From Linnemannia schmuckeri (taxonomy: Eukaryota > Mortierellomycota > Mortierellomycetes > Mortierellales > Mortierellaceae), in the NCBI GenBank assembly GCA_029449235.1, contig JANATG010000005.1:2170001-2234000 (forward strand): a stretch of DNA of 64,000 nt, read 5' to 3'. The notes under the pieces were generated by a model, which had not been told where the DNA came from, ran no database searches, and saw only the letters and a list, made by a program, of their open reading frames with translations. Every line of letters starts with the position of its first letter. Position 1 is the stretch's first letter. Shown one piece after another: positions 1-11,993 of this stretch. Position numbers and translations under genes: made by a program.

Positions 1-3000
1 TGCTTCTTCACCTCGCTATCCGATGCAGATCCAGTGGTCCCGCTCCGTGAACGCATGGTCGCAGCAGTAGCACGACCGGCAGCACGGCCGGTACTCGACG
101 CCATCGCCAATGTCTTTGCCTTGGCCTCTGCAGCTGCCTCTTTGGGTGTGTTGGTGGTTGTTGATGACGCTGGTGAGGTGGGTGAGTTCAGCTTCAGATC
201 CAGAACTTCCTTTTCTGCTTCGAGATCTACTGGACTCAACATCGTCCTCAGAATATGGTATGCCACATCCCTATTGTTCACAAACGAGAAAAATAAAGAG
301 TTAGTGAAATGAATACAAACAGCGGAGGGGGGGGGGGGGGGGAGATCGGAAAAATAACACTAAATAATATAGGCATTGTCTCCCATGCTTTGGTGCCACA
401 GCATCTTGCACTTCCTCTTTTCTTTCTCAACGCCCCTTTTACCATGCTTCAGCTCACTCTCACAAGAATACGTTACCTGTTGCCCCAGTACTTGAAGTGA
501 CTCCGCATACCCAACAGGTACTCATTCGTGTACTGATCCACCGTCGTCTCCTGAAGGACATGGTCAATCCGATATGGCAGCTTGGTCACCCGTCCTTCAA
601 CATGGACATTCTTTCTGGTCCTGTTAGTTGTATTATCTTCAACGTCGGTCTTGGTATTATCGCCGGCACTGGCGCTAGCAGTGCTGTTACTGTTGTTTGG
701 GGATTCTCCTTCGGGCATGGATCGGACAATGGACTCTTGGATAACATCCGATTTGGCACCAGCACCCAACGCCTTCTCCTGAGCAGTCGCTGGCGCACCA
801 CCATCTTCCATGCCGATAAAAGGCTCTTCCGCAACATCTAGCATAGTCCTCTTTGTTCCCGCGGTAGTAGCACTCTCGTCCGCCTCACGCTGCTGCTCAT
901 GATCCTCAACACGACTACTGATCCGACGGGGCCCAAGGCTAGGTCTCCGGGTCGGCGGCTGACGCCCACCTTTTTGAGGCGATTCGGTCGTGGTATCGTT
1001 CTGCGCTTTGATGGCAGCAGCATCTGCCGGTCTCACAACTCCCGATGATCCAGAATTTGAAGGATCTTCGGTCTGTTCCAGGTATGTCGCTGCAGTGGCT
1101 GCTCCCATGAACTCGCTGACCGAGGCATCCCCTCCATCCATGAGGGTGTCGGGTTGTTCCTGCTTCTTAACAACATTGGAGGACGACTCTTCAGCGTCGC
1201 CATTGCCGACAGAGGTTGCGGGCGATGATGCACCCGCAGGCGTTGTAGTCGTAGTAGTAGCTGCTGCGGTGTCCTGTTGGTGATCATCCTCGCTATCCGA
1301 ATCCTGCGACGAACCAGTCCCTTCCTCCCTATCATCACTATCGTCCTTGTTACTCCCACTTCCCGGAAGCCAGCGTCCTGCCTTGAGCGACTGAGTCATT
1401 AACGAAATGCTCGACAATGTCGGGATCGACGGTCTCGGTAAGGTCGGCACTCGATTCTCCCAAAATGCAGAAATCGATTCCGGAAGCTGCAGTGATGGAA
1501 GCGAAGGTAGCGACAACGAGGGAAAGAGCTGTGACTGATAGGAACTAATGACGGCCGCGGGGACTCCTGCAAAGATGGGGTCGATTAGGGGTTCGAGTCT
1601 GTATCCGAGTGGGTCAAAAGGGTGGAAAAGGTTGTGGTGGATAATGTCGTCTGGGGGGTGGAATGTCTCCCAATCCAAATTGCGCATCACCATCACCGCA
1701 CCTAAGGATATTGTCATAGATGGTAAGGAGGATTAATTGTGCGCCTTTGTAATAGCAACACTTAGGATCGACTCCTGTGAATAATAGCAACGTTGTAAAC
1801 GTACCGACGGGAGAACCGACGGTGAAGAGATACTCGGGTCTGAATTTGAGTTTTGGGATCACAGCCCTGAACTTTGACTGATCCTGCTTCCTGACTCGCG
1901 CCTTCTTTGCCGGACGTTCTTGCGTCTCGTCCTCTCCTTGTGGATTGGCTCCTTCCTGATTGTTCGATGTCGAAGTAGAAATAGTAGCTGGCTGAGACGG
2001 ATCCTCGGGTTCATCATCGTCCTGACAGGTGAGGATATCAAACATAGCGACGCCTCCAAGGGAGAGCGCATAGACCGAGATCTTGCCATTGAAATCCGGA
2101 TGCTTCTCCATAAACGTATCATAGGCTTCGTTGAGCTCTTCGACGATCATCTGGACAATCTGCGATCCAAAGTGCGGGTTAAAGTAGTACAAGATATCCG
2201 CCATGTAATCGTTCATCACCAACCTCACTGTACATTCAAAGGAACATTGAGAAAAAAAATAAAAGAATAAGGAAAAGGGTAAATCAATTTGGTTCAGTGG
2301 TTGATTCTCCCATTATCGTTTTGCGCAATTTTCCGAATTGTTGCTTATACCTTTGGGGACGGTGCGGAGGGAGGTGAGCGCCATACGCTCGTCGACCATG
2401 GAATGCAGCTTGGCATGCCACTCAATGGGAATGATATGAACGTCTGTCTCTAGGTCGTGGAACTGGCTCTGCAATACCGTCCTTGTGTTGTCCACAAAGT
2501 AACTCACTATATTCAAGGAGACGCAATTGAGATGACAAGGTGAGTGAGTGGAAGGGAGAGAGGAAGATTGAACATCGAATAACCGTAAAACGACGGAGTT
2601 GCTTTCAAAGTAACCACGCAGGTGCACTCTTGTTTCTTTTTTTTTTTTTTTTTTTTTACCGTTCTTCTCGTAGTTGCCGAAGGGAACTTCGAGCTGACGA
2701 CCCATTCCGTGGACCACAAAGATAACATGGTGCGCCTCTGTATTTAAGTGTGACAAGATAATACAAAGAAGTGAAACCAAAAGGACAGGTTAGGGTCAAG
2801 CTTCTCTCTCTTTCAGAAGAAGGCGATGAATAAAAATCCATTCCAACAAGGGAAGTGAGAAGATGAGTGAAGAGAGATGTGTGAGTGTTCATTTACGATG
2901 AGGTTGTTGCTGATCGGACTTGGTGGTGTTGTTGCCAGTTGGTGGCGATTGTTCCTGTGTCTGTGCCTCAGGAGTTGTGGAAGAGGTGGTGTCACCCTGG

Positions 3001-3026
3001 CCGGTGGTTGCACCAGTTTCAGACAT
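1..3026 (-). CDS. DDHD-domain phospholipase (PA-PLA1-like), 3' end beyond window
   Basis: Likely intracellular phospholipase A1 acting on phosphatidic acid or related lipids at ER/Golgi/mitochondrial membranes. Six exons read on the minus strand: 3026-2897, 2737-2660, 2506-2351, 2227-1805, 1701-477 and 270 to beyond position 1; all junctions keep frame. About 760 aa are visible. The start is the ATG at 3026, giving a short Ser/Thr/Gln-rich leader. Exon 2 has the HVIFVVHGMG oxyanion-type motif. Exon 4 has the nucleophile region ALSLGG, which keeps the Ser but has Ala for the usual first Gly of GxSxG. The DDHD region follows (VGSPVG, FHPFDPLGYRLEPL, then RIDHVLQ and HFKYWGNRD), interrupted by an acidic Ser-rich insertion of roughly 250 residues. 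Family assignment is firm; substrate is inferred. The 3' end is cut by the window edge. Confidence 0.88.
325..342. repeat. G homopolymer in the last visible intron of the phospholipase gene
   Basis: A long G run inside the intron 476-271 of the DDHD phospholipase, so a C run in the transcript. It is preceded by GGA and followed by GAGATC. Confidence 0.8.
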
Positions 3027-4540
3027 TGTTGATTTGATCACTCTTTTTTATCTGTTGATTTGTTTGTGGCTCGCTGTGTTGTTGTTTGTTCCTGAAAAAG
3101 ACAGTTGTCTGTTGAGTGAATGAGTGAATAATGGAATGTAAAATGTGAAAAAAACAAAGAGTCGATGCGTGGAGAAGTAAGTGAAAGAGTGGGGAGTGGG
3201 GAGTGGGGAGTGAGGAGTGTGAGGTGACCGTGCAAGAGAGGGATTGAATGAGGAAGGAAAGAAAAAGAAGGGAAACGGAAACTAACGAAGAAGAGCAAAC
3301 AGGGAATAGAAAAAGAAAAAAAAACAATGCGGCGCTGGGAAGAAAGTACAAAAAAAAAAAAAAAAAAAAAAAGAAATTGAATCCTTCAGCCCAATCCGTT
3401 GTCGACTTCACACTCTTTCTCCTCGGGGAGAATATTCACCCACTCTCGCCTTCGGGCAATCATCATTCATCGGCGCACAATGTTCGAACACACTTCAACC
3501 ACCTAGCCATGCGAAACAGCCTACTCTCCCTTTCAGCACATACAACCAAACCGTGCGAACAATCGATCCACGAGAGAAAGAAACACAGGCTCAACTAGCC
3601 ACATTGGCATTCTACTTTCATTCCTTCATTCATTATTTGTTTGATTTGATCCTTGTTTGTTTGCTATGTGGTTAACAAATACGATTTCTTACCACGGTTA
3701 CTGACACATGAAAATGTGAGTCCACCTACTCTCCTACCACCGCTCTTTCCAGATCTCCCTCCTCCTCCTCCTCACCTGTTTCCTGATTTGCTGATGCTGC
3801 TCCTGCATCCGCCCTGAGCATGCCCTTCTTATCAAATCCACTGTCGCCCTTTCAATTGCTCCTATTTCTTTCTCCTCTATCCTCTTCTCGATTACACTTT
3901 GTATACTTTTTCACAATTGACAACTTCAATAAAAATAAAAATAAAAATAAAAAATAAAAAATAAAAAATAAAAAATAAAAAATAAAAAATAAAAAATAAA
4001 AAATAAAAAATAAAAAATAAAAAATAAAAAATAAAAAATAAAAAATAAAAAATAAAAAATAAAAAATAAAAAATAAAAAATAAAAAATAAAAAATAAAAA
4101 ATAAAAAATAAAAAATAAAAAATAAAAAATAAAAAATAAAAAATAAAAAATAAAAAATAAAAAATAAAAAATAAAAAATAAAAAATAAAAAATAAAAAAT
4201 AAAAAATAAAAAATAAAAAATAAAAAATAAAAAATAAAAAATAAAAAATAAAAAATAAAAAATAAAAAATAAAAAATAAAAAATAAAAAATAAAAAATAA
4301 AAAATAAAAAATAAAAAAAAATTCCGTATGGCATGGGTTGAGCACCACTTCCTATAACCAAACGATGACACCTCGATCTTGTGAAAAAGAAAGTGCTTTA
4401 ATTGTGTGAACAAAGAAATAGTTTACGAAAAAGAGAAGAAAAGAAAACAAGACAACGCTGCAGTTCTCTGATCAATATATATACTCAGAGAACAGAAAAG
4501 AATAATGAAAAAGAGAGAGGGGTGAGTAATCTTACTCATT
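3027..4540. other. Intergenic spacer
   Basis: Spacer between the phospholipase start and the acyltransferase stop. It holds an A22 run (about 3351-3372), degenerate GTGGGGA tandem copies near 3185-3215, and the large heptanucleotide array described separately. I see no gene in it. Confidence 0.7.
3930..4318. repeat. Heptanucleotide array (TAAAAAA)n, about 52 copies
   Basis: Three TAAAAA hexamers are followed by an almost perfect run of the 7-mer TAAAAAA until about 4313, ending in a longer A run. All three minus-strand frames are open through it because no 3-frame reading of TTTTTTA contains a stop, so long Phe/Tyr/Leu/Ile-only reading frames there are artefacts. Confidence 0.95.
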
Positions 4541-7500
4541 TCAGGAGGAGTGCTGAAGGGCATAGCGGATGGCAAACGCAAGCACAGGAAGCGCAATCAC
4601 ATTTAACGCCGAGGGTGACAAATAATCCAACATCGCCCTCGACTTCAATGGGATCCTCACACTCTCTCCACCTCTCTTCTTCTCCTTTGTCACACCTGCG
4701 CCTTCCTTCTCCTCAACTACGCCGCCAATGTCTCCAACGGTCAGCTGCGAGGGGAACTTGCCCGTGGTATAAAATTCCTCCATCAACTCATCCTTCTCCT
4801 GCCACCGTTGCCGGACCCACTCCACAAACTCGGGTTCCGTCTCCGGAATCTCCTTGATCGCGAACCGACGCAGATGCATATTGATGTCCTTTGGTTGAGC
4901 CTGGTTCAGGTACAGTCCTGGAAGAGGATACAGTTCCTGAGGGATCTCTCCGTATGCAATTCCGGAATATCCAACCGTCGCGTCGTACAGGTACTCGACT
5001 GATCCTCGCAACTTGTTGATACACACAAACAGCCCACTCGTCCTTGGCAACAATACATGGCGATGATCCGCCTATTTTTTCAATAAAAATGATATACAAA
5101 TATGATGGTTAGTAAAAGAGTAACTTTCTCTAGACAAATAATGCATCAATGTCATTACAAATGATTATAAGCCAACACTTACAAGACCAGCCTTCTCAGC
5201 AAAGGCAGTAGAACGCTTGCGGGTACCACGAGAGACAACAGTACCCTCGGGGAAGACAACAAGCCAAAGAGGGTCCTTGACACTCACACGATCCAAGTTC
5301 TCCTCAATCGCACGCTTGTCATGAGCCCAGTCATTGCGCTTCAACAAAATGAAATCAAAGAACCTCATACCCTATTGTAACAAGTACAAAAAACAAGAGG
5401 TTAGCGTCATAGCCTTTGAACCGATGATTGATAACAGATATTTTCAATTAATGAATAAGAAGGAAGAGCTGCGCTTTTGTGTGGTAATAAAAAATAGGAG
5501 ACGGGTAGTGTGTAGAGCGAAAAGAGGATGAATGTGTGGCGTGGCACGTCCATTGTCGCCACTGGAACTTCCTTTGTTATCCCTACTGCCCGCAAGAACA
5601 GCAAAAAGTAGAGGAGCAACTTACCCTTGAAATGAGTACGACATTTTCATTGTAGCAGTAGGCATCGAGCAAAAAGAGCAGCAACAGTCGAGTTGGTTGT
5701 TACGTTGGTAGTTGAAGATGATGGGTGGGCACAGTCGGTTGTAGTGTTTGTTCATTGTTTGTTTGTTGAATGTTGTTTGTCAAAGGCAGAGCATCCCGAA
5801 CGGCATTAACAACAAAAAACGATGTCCACGCCGAGGCAGAACAAGACAAAGATGATACCAAGGGACAGTATAAAGTAGAAAAGGAGAAGAGAAGAGAGAA
5901 ACGGAGCACGTCAGTGAATGAAGGAGAGGCAATCAGACATTGTTTGTGTATCCCATTGTCGGATTTCCCCTGGCTTGGCATTCCCCAGTCAAATCCTAAT
6001 CGCTGTCTGATTATTGACTATTGTCCCACTAGCACAGCTCCGCCTCATTTGTGTCCTTTGTCATATCCTATAGTCACATGTGAAGTGCTCAGAAACTGAT
6101 ATCGTCTTTTTTTCGCTCGAGTGGTCCGTCCTCATTTCAACATCGAGTTCCTTTGTCGGTATTGTCGTCACTATTGACGCCCTTCACGATCGCGCCCCAG
6201 TCCATGCAACACCATTATGCACCCAACAAAAAAAGTGATAGAAGACGTTACCAGCCAAAGACAGGAATCCAGGTCAAGTCGCCTCGGAGAATAATCTTGA
6301 GGGCTCGATGCTTCTCTGCAAAGTACGAGAAGCACCACAGGTACATCCAGTCCGAGTAAATCTAGTACCATCATCATGCACCCATGAAAGTGAGAGAACA
6401 AATGAGTAAGTAAAATGGTCACCTGAACAAGATCCACTTTTATCTTGTTATTGCTATCCTTGCGCATTACATGTCCCCCTGTTTTTTTTTCTCTTACTGT
6501 TGCATTTTCAAAAAGGAGAAAAGCAAGCAAGCCCAAGCTTAATCATTCATTGCTAATGCCTTTTACCTGATGGTTCGAGATAAAGATCATGCGCTCAGGC
6601 ATGTCCAGAATGGTCTCCTCCTCACCATACTTTTCCTCCTCCTTGCCATCCTTGCCATGAAGTCGTCGCCCCTTGTAGACCTTAACAATACCACGAATGC
6701 TCTCATCCCCCGTCAAGACAATATCTGAAGGCGCAAACAACTGATTCATTTTCAACAAGAACGCTCCGAAATGCCCCTCCGTCCTGTTGATATGACGACG
6801 GTACACTCCGGGCGCAATGACGGCCAATGGTAACGACAACACCTGGGTCATTGAAATCAACGAAGCTCCCAAGTTGAAGTATAACGCCCATGCGAACGCG
6901 CGGAGAGTCTTGTAGACCGGGTTCATTTTGGGACCCTGGATGGGGCGGGATCGTAGGACTTTTTCGCCAATTTCCTTGTCGAATACTTCGTACTTGGTGT
7001 TACCTCCGTTGGTTGTTGTTTTGGTTGTTTTGGTTGTTTTGGTGTGTGTGGTGGTAGTTGGAGCAGTCTTGTTATCGCCAGTGGTGGTAGTAGTGGTGGT
7101 CGTGGTGGTAGTGGTGGTTGAAGACGAGAAGGAGCTGCTCTTTTTGTTGGAGAGTGGCGAGAGTGGGGGCGAGAAGGCTGCGGTAGGGCTGGGGACGTCG
7201 ATACCGCTGTCGCCGGCGTTGTTGGGGTCCAGCTTTGCGACCGTCATGCTGTATTCCTTGGTAGTAAGCGAAGTAGTAGCGGTGGTGTCGTTATCTGAGG
7301 AGATGGAGGAAGGTGTTGTTGAGAGGGAGGAGAGGGTTGTTGTTGAAGAAGAAGAGGAGAAAGAAGAAGAAAAAGAAGAAAGGGAAGAAGTGGTGGACAA
7401 AGTAGAAATAGAAGACGTCAAGGTGGAGGTATTCGGTGCTTGGCGGCTATTGGTCGTACTAGTCCCAATAGAAGTAGAAGCCTGTTGTTGCACGGTTGAA

Positions 7501-7799
7501 AAGGGGCGTTCCTGCACGGAAGAGGGCGGACTGGTCAAGGAAGAGGAGAATGGATGACCACTACCACCTACAAGACCAGCAGAAGACAGGCCAAGCAAGG
7601 CAGACGAGGGTGAGGCCCGTGGGGAACCCGGGGGTGATCCTGCAGGCGAGGTCACGGGGGACGACAGAGGCGACAGTGTCGAGGCCACAAGGGGTAATAG
7701 TGTCGCCCGTTTGGCTGTTGCTGTCTTTTCCTCGTCTGACTTGTAGTCGACGACATGCCTCGTTGCCAACGGGGTAACCTCATCCAGTTCCATCGCCAT
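4541..7799 (-). CDS. Lysophospholipid acyltransferase (AGPAT/LCLAT1-type, Cst26/Psi1-like)
   Basis: Membrane acyltransferase transferring acyl chains from acyl-CoA to a lysophospholipid. Exons on the minus strand: 7799-6567, 6361-6252, a proposed single nucleotide at 5625, 5371-5183 and 5071-4541 (687 aa). The first exon encodes about 300 residues of Ser/Thr-rich low complexity, then hydrophobic segments. The catalytic motif crosses the first splice as SNHQ|IYSDW (N-H-x4-D), followed by the GW|GMRFFDF substrate region, then FPEGT and the C-terminal LLPRTSG region, ending in a hydrophobic helix. Direct splicing of exon 2 to the next exon gives a stop; including G5625 restores frame and the expected GWGM sequence. 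The start was chosen at MAMELDEV because upstream in-frame ATGs lie before a T34 leader tract. Family is firm, substrate unknown. Confidence 0.88.
5625..5625 (-). other. Proposed one-nucleotide micro-exon (G)
   Basis: On the minus strand the sequence around 5630-5619 reads TCAAG|G|GTAAGT. AG at 5627-5626 is a possible acceptor, GTAAGT from 5624 is a near-perfect donor, and one G lies between. Exon 2 of the acyltransferase ends in TG (phase 2) and the exon from 5371 must be entered in phase 0, so exactly one extra base is needed. Adding this G gives TGG GGT ATG AGG (W-G-M-R). The alternative is skipping to a cryptic AG at 5365-5364, which also keeps frame but deletes G-M-R. Confidence 0.6.
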
Positions 7800-7877
7800 T
7801 TTTTTGTCTGCTGATCTTTTGCTTGCTTTGTTCCTGTCGTTTTGTTGTCTTGAAACAATAAATAAATAGGCTAGAAT

Positions 7878-7916
<39 letters not shown>

Positions 7917-8486
7917 AATGCAAGGAGCGTGTGGTGTGGAGTGTGCGGAGAGTACGATCAGCAAGAGGGTATGTCCAGATGTATGTGTGATGAATGAGGT
8001 GGAGGATCTCTGATCAGAAAAACAACAAAAAAAAGCCTGGAGTGGCACCCCTCCTTCTTTTCCATACCCAGTTTCGTTTTCTCCGTCGCATCCCTACTTT
8101 CAACGCCCGTTGTACGATCCAATTTTGTCCAGACACTCAGCCCACCCAGTCTGGCTGGGATCCCACATTTGAAGGACTTGCGATCATTCTCTCTTCTAGG
8201 AACAGGGGACAGGTTTTTCATTGTGCCTTCAACTTCCAGCTCACAGATCCCAATTGGATCGGCTCAGGCATGAACCGAAGCGACCCCTACAAATAAAACT
8301 AAATAGGAAACCAAGGCCAAGATGATTGCAGAGACGCCATTGATACCCAGCATTATCACCAGCATTATCAATATAGGAACCAGTAATTTGGTATTAAAAG
8401 TCTATACATTTATTTAAAAAGAAAAAAGATAACAAAGATCGTCTCATCAAAATGGTTCGATCGAAAGAAAAAACGAAAGAGCTGGT
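7800..8486. other. Intergenic spacer with T34/A34 tract in the acyltransferase leader
   Basis: An uninterrupted run of 34 A on the plus strand (7880-7913; T34 in the transcript sense) lies about 80 bases upstream of the acyltransferase start. The rest, up to the P450 reductase stop at 8487, shows no gene. Confidence 0.7.
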
Positions 8487-11400
8487 TTATGACCAGACAT
8501 CCTCCTCGTAACGACCACGTCCACGCAACTCCTTGACATAAGTCATTGCCTTCTCTTCCGACATCTCACCAACAGACATCGCAATCTCAATCAGCTTATG
8601 GTTGACCTCGCGTGCCATGTTCTTGGCATCACCGCACACGTAAAAGTAGCCTCCTTGCTTGTGGATCAAGTCCCAGATCAATTCCTTGTGCTCGTTCATC
8701 CTGTGCTGAACATATGTCTTGGGAACGCCAGGCTGGCGAGAGAAAGCCGTAATCACCTGGGCGCCCTCGATATCCTTCATCAGCTCGGGCCACTCGTCCT
8801 TGTACAGGTAATCCTCATCCTCACGACGGCAGCCAAAGAACAGCACAGTCGCTCCAACCTTCTTTCCGTTCTTCACATCCTGGGCACGGTCCTGAACGAA
8901 TCCACGGAAGGGGGCAACACCGGTACCGGGTCCAATCATGATAATAGGCAAGGCAGAGTTACGGGGCAACTTGAAGTTCGAGTGACGGACATGGATAGGA
9001 ATCTTGACTCCAGTCTCGCCAATAAGGTGCAATCCATTGGGTCCAGAAATCTCGTACTTGGGCTCAACGGGTCCAGACTGGTTGATGCGGCCGTGACAGT
9101 TGTGCAAAAAGTTGGTGGCCAATCCATAGACAGTCTCTTCGGGGGCAACATCGGGCTTGTAGTCCAAAACAACAGCAGTCAGGTGGATCGAAGTAGGGTG
9201 AGCCTTGGCAGAGGACGAAATCGAATAGTAACGAGCCTGGAGACGGGGGATCGACTCGATCAACAAATCAAAAGGAATCTCCATCGACTGACCAACACCG
9301 AGAATCTTTTCCAAAACAGTTCCTAAGCTGCGACGGGCATCGGCAACGTTGATACGGAAAGCCTCCTTGTCCTGACCCCAGAGGGCAAACAGCTTCGAAG
9401 CGGCACCGGTGGGGGCAAAGGGAGTCAGTTGACCAATGAAGGCACGCGAGGGAGGGGCAGTGATGTCGACATAGTTGCGAAGAATGGTACGGTAGGTAGT
9501 AGGGACAGGGAAGGGCAGCTTGGTCGAGGCAGGGTCAGTGTTGGAGACGGTAAGGACGGTATCGAGCTTGTCAGCAATCCTGAGGACGGTGGCGAGTTTG
9601 TTGACCTCATGTTCGGCGTTGACGGGCCAGACGGCAATGTGATCACCAGCCTGGTAGGTGATGCCAGATCCAGAAATGTCGACTTCCATGTGCAGGCAGT
9701 GACGGTTTGCCGAGACTGCAAACAATTCACGGGAGACAGCGATAGGGGCAGAGTAAGGGTTCTTCGAGTCATAAGTAGGGCGACTATTAGGACAGATGAA
9801 AGACAATGATTAAAAAACTTGGCACAAGTGACTTGATCCGATAAACTACTCACACCACACAATCAATAACTTTGACACAAACATTTCAATCTGATAAACG
9901 ATACATTATCAAAAGAAATCAAAGTGAACAAAAAAACGAGAGAACAACTTACGAGCCGAGCATGAACTTGGGTTCCTGGTGTTCGCCATAGTAGACCTTC
10001 TTGAGACCCTCGACCTCCTCGGGAGTGTGTTCCTGGATCTTGTAGGTGGCCTGACGAGGTCCAGAGTTACCAGCCAAGAAGTCAATTCCCAAAAAGTCAC
10101 AGGCAGCTTTCCACATGTCATCCTTCCAGCTCAAAAAATCTTCCTCGAGCGAACCATCGTCATCACCCTCACCACGCTCGCCAATGCGGGTGGCGCCGAG
10201 GGCCTGAAGCTTCTCGTCGACACGGCGGCAGACAGAGTTGTAGTGTTCGTAGGTCTTGTTACCGAGGCCAAACATGACAAAGTGGAGATGGCTGAGGGGC
10301 TTATCGGCATCCTCGTAATCTCCAACCGAGAACTCGGGGACATCCTCACCCGAGACGAGGTGCTCCCAAAAGTCGACGGCGTTATCGGTAGGCTCACCTT
10401 CACCGTAGGTGGCGAGGACAAAGACGGCAAGATGATCAGCAGGTAAAGTATCGAGGAGGTTCATGTCGTAGTCTTCTAGGTCGGCGGTCATGGTCTTGAG
10501 GTTGTAGCGTTGGGTTCCCTCCTTGGCGAGGCGGGCGGCATAGTCTTCAGCGGTTCCAGTTTGTGATCCATAGAAAAAGATAACCGTCTTGTCCTATTAC
10601 CATCGATTGGATTGGGGAACCTGGTTAGTGTACATTCATTCCATTGACTGGGGATCGTGGGAGAAGGGAGGGAGAGTAAATATGGTTTTGGAGACGAATG
10701 AGTGTCTCAAGAAAGTCAAAAATGAGAGATCGGGGTTGCAAAGGGGGACAACACGCAACCATTTCGTTGACCAACCGCAAAAGTGAAATTGCTTGTGATT
10801 CGATCAATTTTGTGTATTCTGCACTGTCATCCCACTGCTTGAAGGACGAAGGAAGATAACTAGCTCAGATACCCATGGTATTAACTACCAAATAGGAAGA
10901 AGCAGTAACCCTATTGGATATCCCCATCCTCAGTATCATTCATCAAATTAGGACGTCTATACCGTCTATTCGCTTTCATCATCTACAAGAAAATACAAGT
11001 AACCCAAGGAAAGAAGGAAAAAAGTACAGCCATAAAAAAATGTCTGTTACCCAATTTGGTACAGGTCATAGAAAAAGTGCAACGCCCACGACAAGAGCAA
11101 GATACCACATTTGGTGGTCACCATGGATCATTGAAAACAAGAAAAAGGTAAGAAAAGAAAAGACAAGAAAAAAAAGGCTCCTGAACATTTTCGACCTCTC
11201 GGGTCGGCCGGGTGCAGGGAATGATCGATGATCTCGGATAACTCTGGCACATTCACAGTGGTATTTAAGCTCATCTTTGCTGTTGTTGACACACCAACAA
11301 CAACAACAATCATGAGGACTGGCATATCAACATCAACATAGCGTGAAAAGAGGGGGCGAAATGGAGAAAGGGAAGGGGAGGGGGAAGAGGTGAGTTGCAA

Positions 11401-11993
11401 AAAAGAAGAATATAGCACTATGCCAACGTATGCAGTTGTGAGATAACACGTTTGCACTTGCTTGCTTGATTGTTCGTCGAGTGGAGTAGGAGCAACGAGT
11501 GAGAGCGAGGAGAAGAGAAGGAATAGGAAAAGTAGACGGGTGCATTGTGTTCCTGTCAGGGTAACAGGACAATAAAAGATAGTCTTCAAGCAAAGTTGAT
11601 CTTAAAGCATTCATCCAGCTCGTTCTCTCCTTCCTTTCTTTTTGAAAAATTGAAAATTGGAGTTGTGCTTCGTGCAAAGGATGTATGTGAGGGCACTCCT
11701 TCTTGTGATCAGGTCGGTTCGTGTGTATAATGAGAGTGTGCAATGAATGAGAAAAGCGAACGTACGGTTTCTTTCATCTTTTCGACAAAGTCACGGGTCT
11801 TCTTGGCAATCTTGTTGATCTTGAGGGCAGGTGCGTTGGGTTTTTGCATGGGGACGAGGGGTTGCTTGGCGATGGAGGTCTTGGGCGATGAAGAGGAACC
11901 GAGGAGCTTGTCCTTGAACCAGTAGATGCCTGAGCCCACGAGGACGGCGCCAAGGATGGCGATATCCAGAGAGTCAATCGCAGCGTCAGCCAT
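8487..11993 (-). CDS. NCP1: NADPH-cytochrome P450 reductase
   Basis: ER-anchored diflavin reductase passing electrons from NADPH through FAD and FMN to cytochrome P450s and other haem proteins. Three exons on the minus strand: 11993-11766, 10593-9953 and 9783-8487, summing to 721 aa, normal for the family. The N-terminal anchor is a hydrophobic helix (IAILGAVLVGSGIYWF). The FMN domain shows GSQTGTAEDYA, ATYGEGEPTDNA and GLGNKTYEHYN. The FAD domain has RYYSISSS. The NADPH domain has GPGTGVAPFRG, CRREDEDYLYKDEW and YVCGDAKNMAREV, and the chain ends in DVWS, the usual nicotinamide-stacking Trp near the C-terminus. The first intron is 1172 bases, unusually long here, and separates the membrane anchor from the soluble enzyme. 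All key residues are present; the assignment is near certain. Confidence 0.97.

Noticed and set aside
3852..4413. Three overlapping minus-strand reading frames of 140-173 codons made of Phe, Tyr, Leu and Ile
   Set aside because: They are simply the three frames of the TAAAAAA array, which cannot contain a stop; no coding signal.
6928..7557. A 209-codon plus-strand reading frame opposite acyltransferase exon 1
   Set aside because: It is the antisense of Ser/Thr-rich coding sequence, giving Val/Glu runs; no start context or homology.
6543..8048. A longer N-terminus for the acyltransferase starting upstream of 7799
   Set aside because: The extension would be encoded by the T34 tract as polyphenylalanine; the leader is far more likely untranslated.
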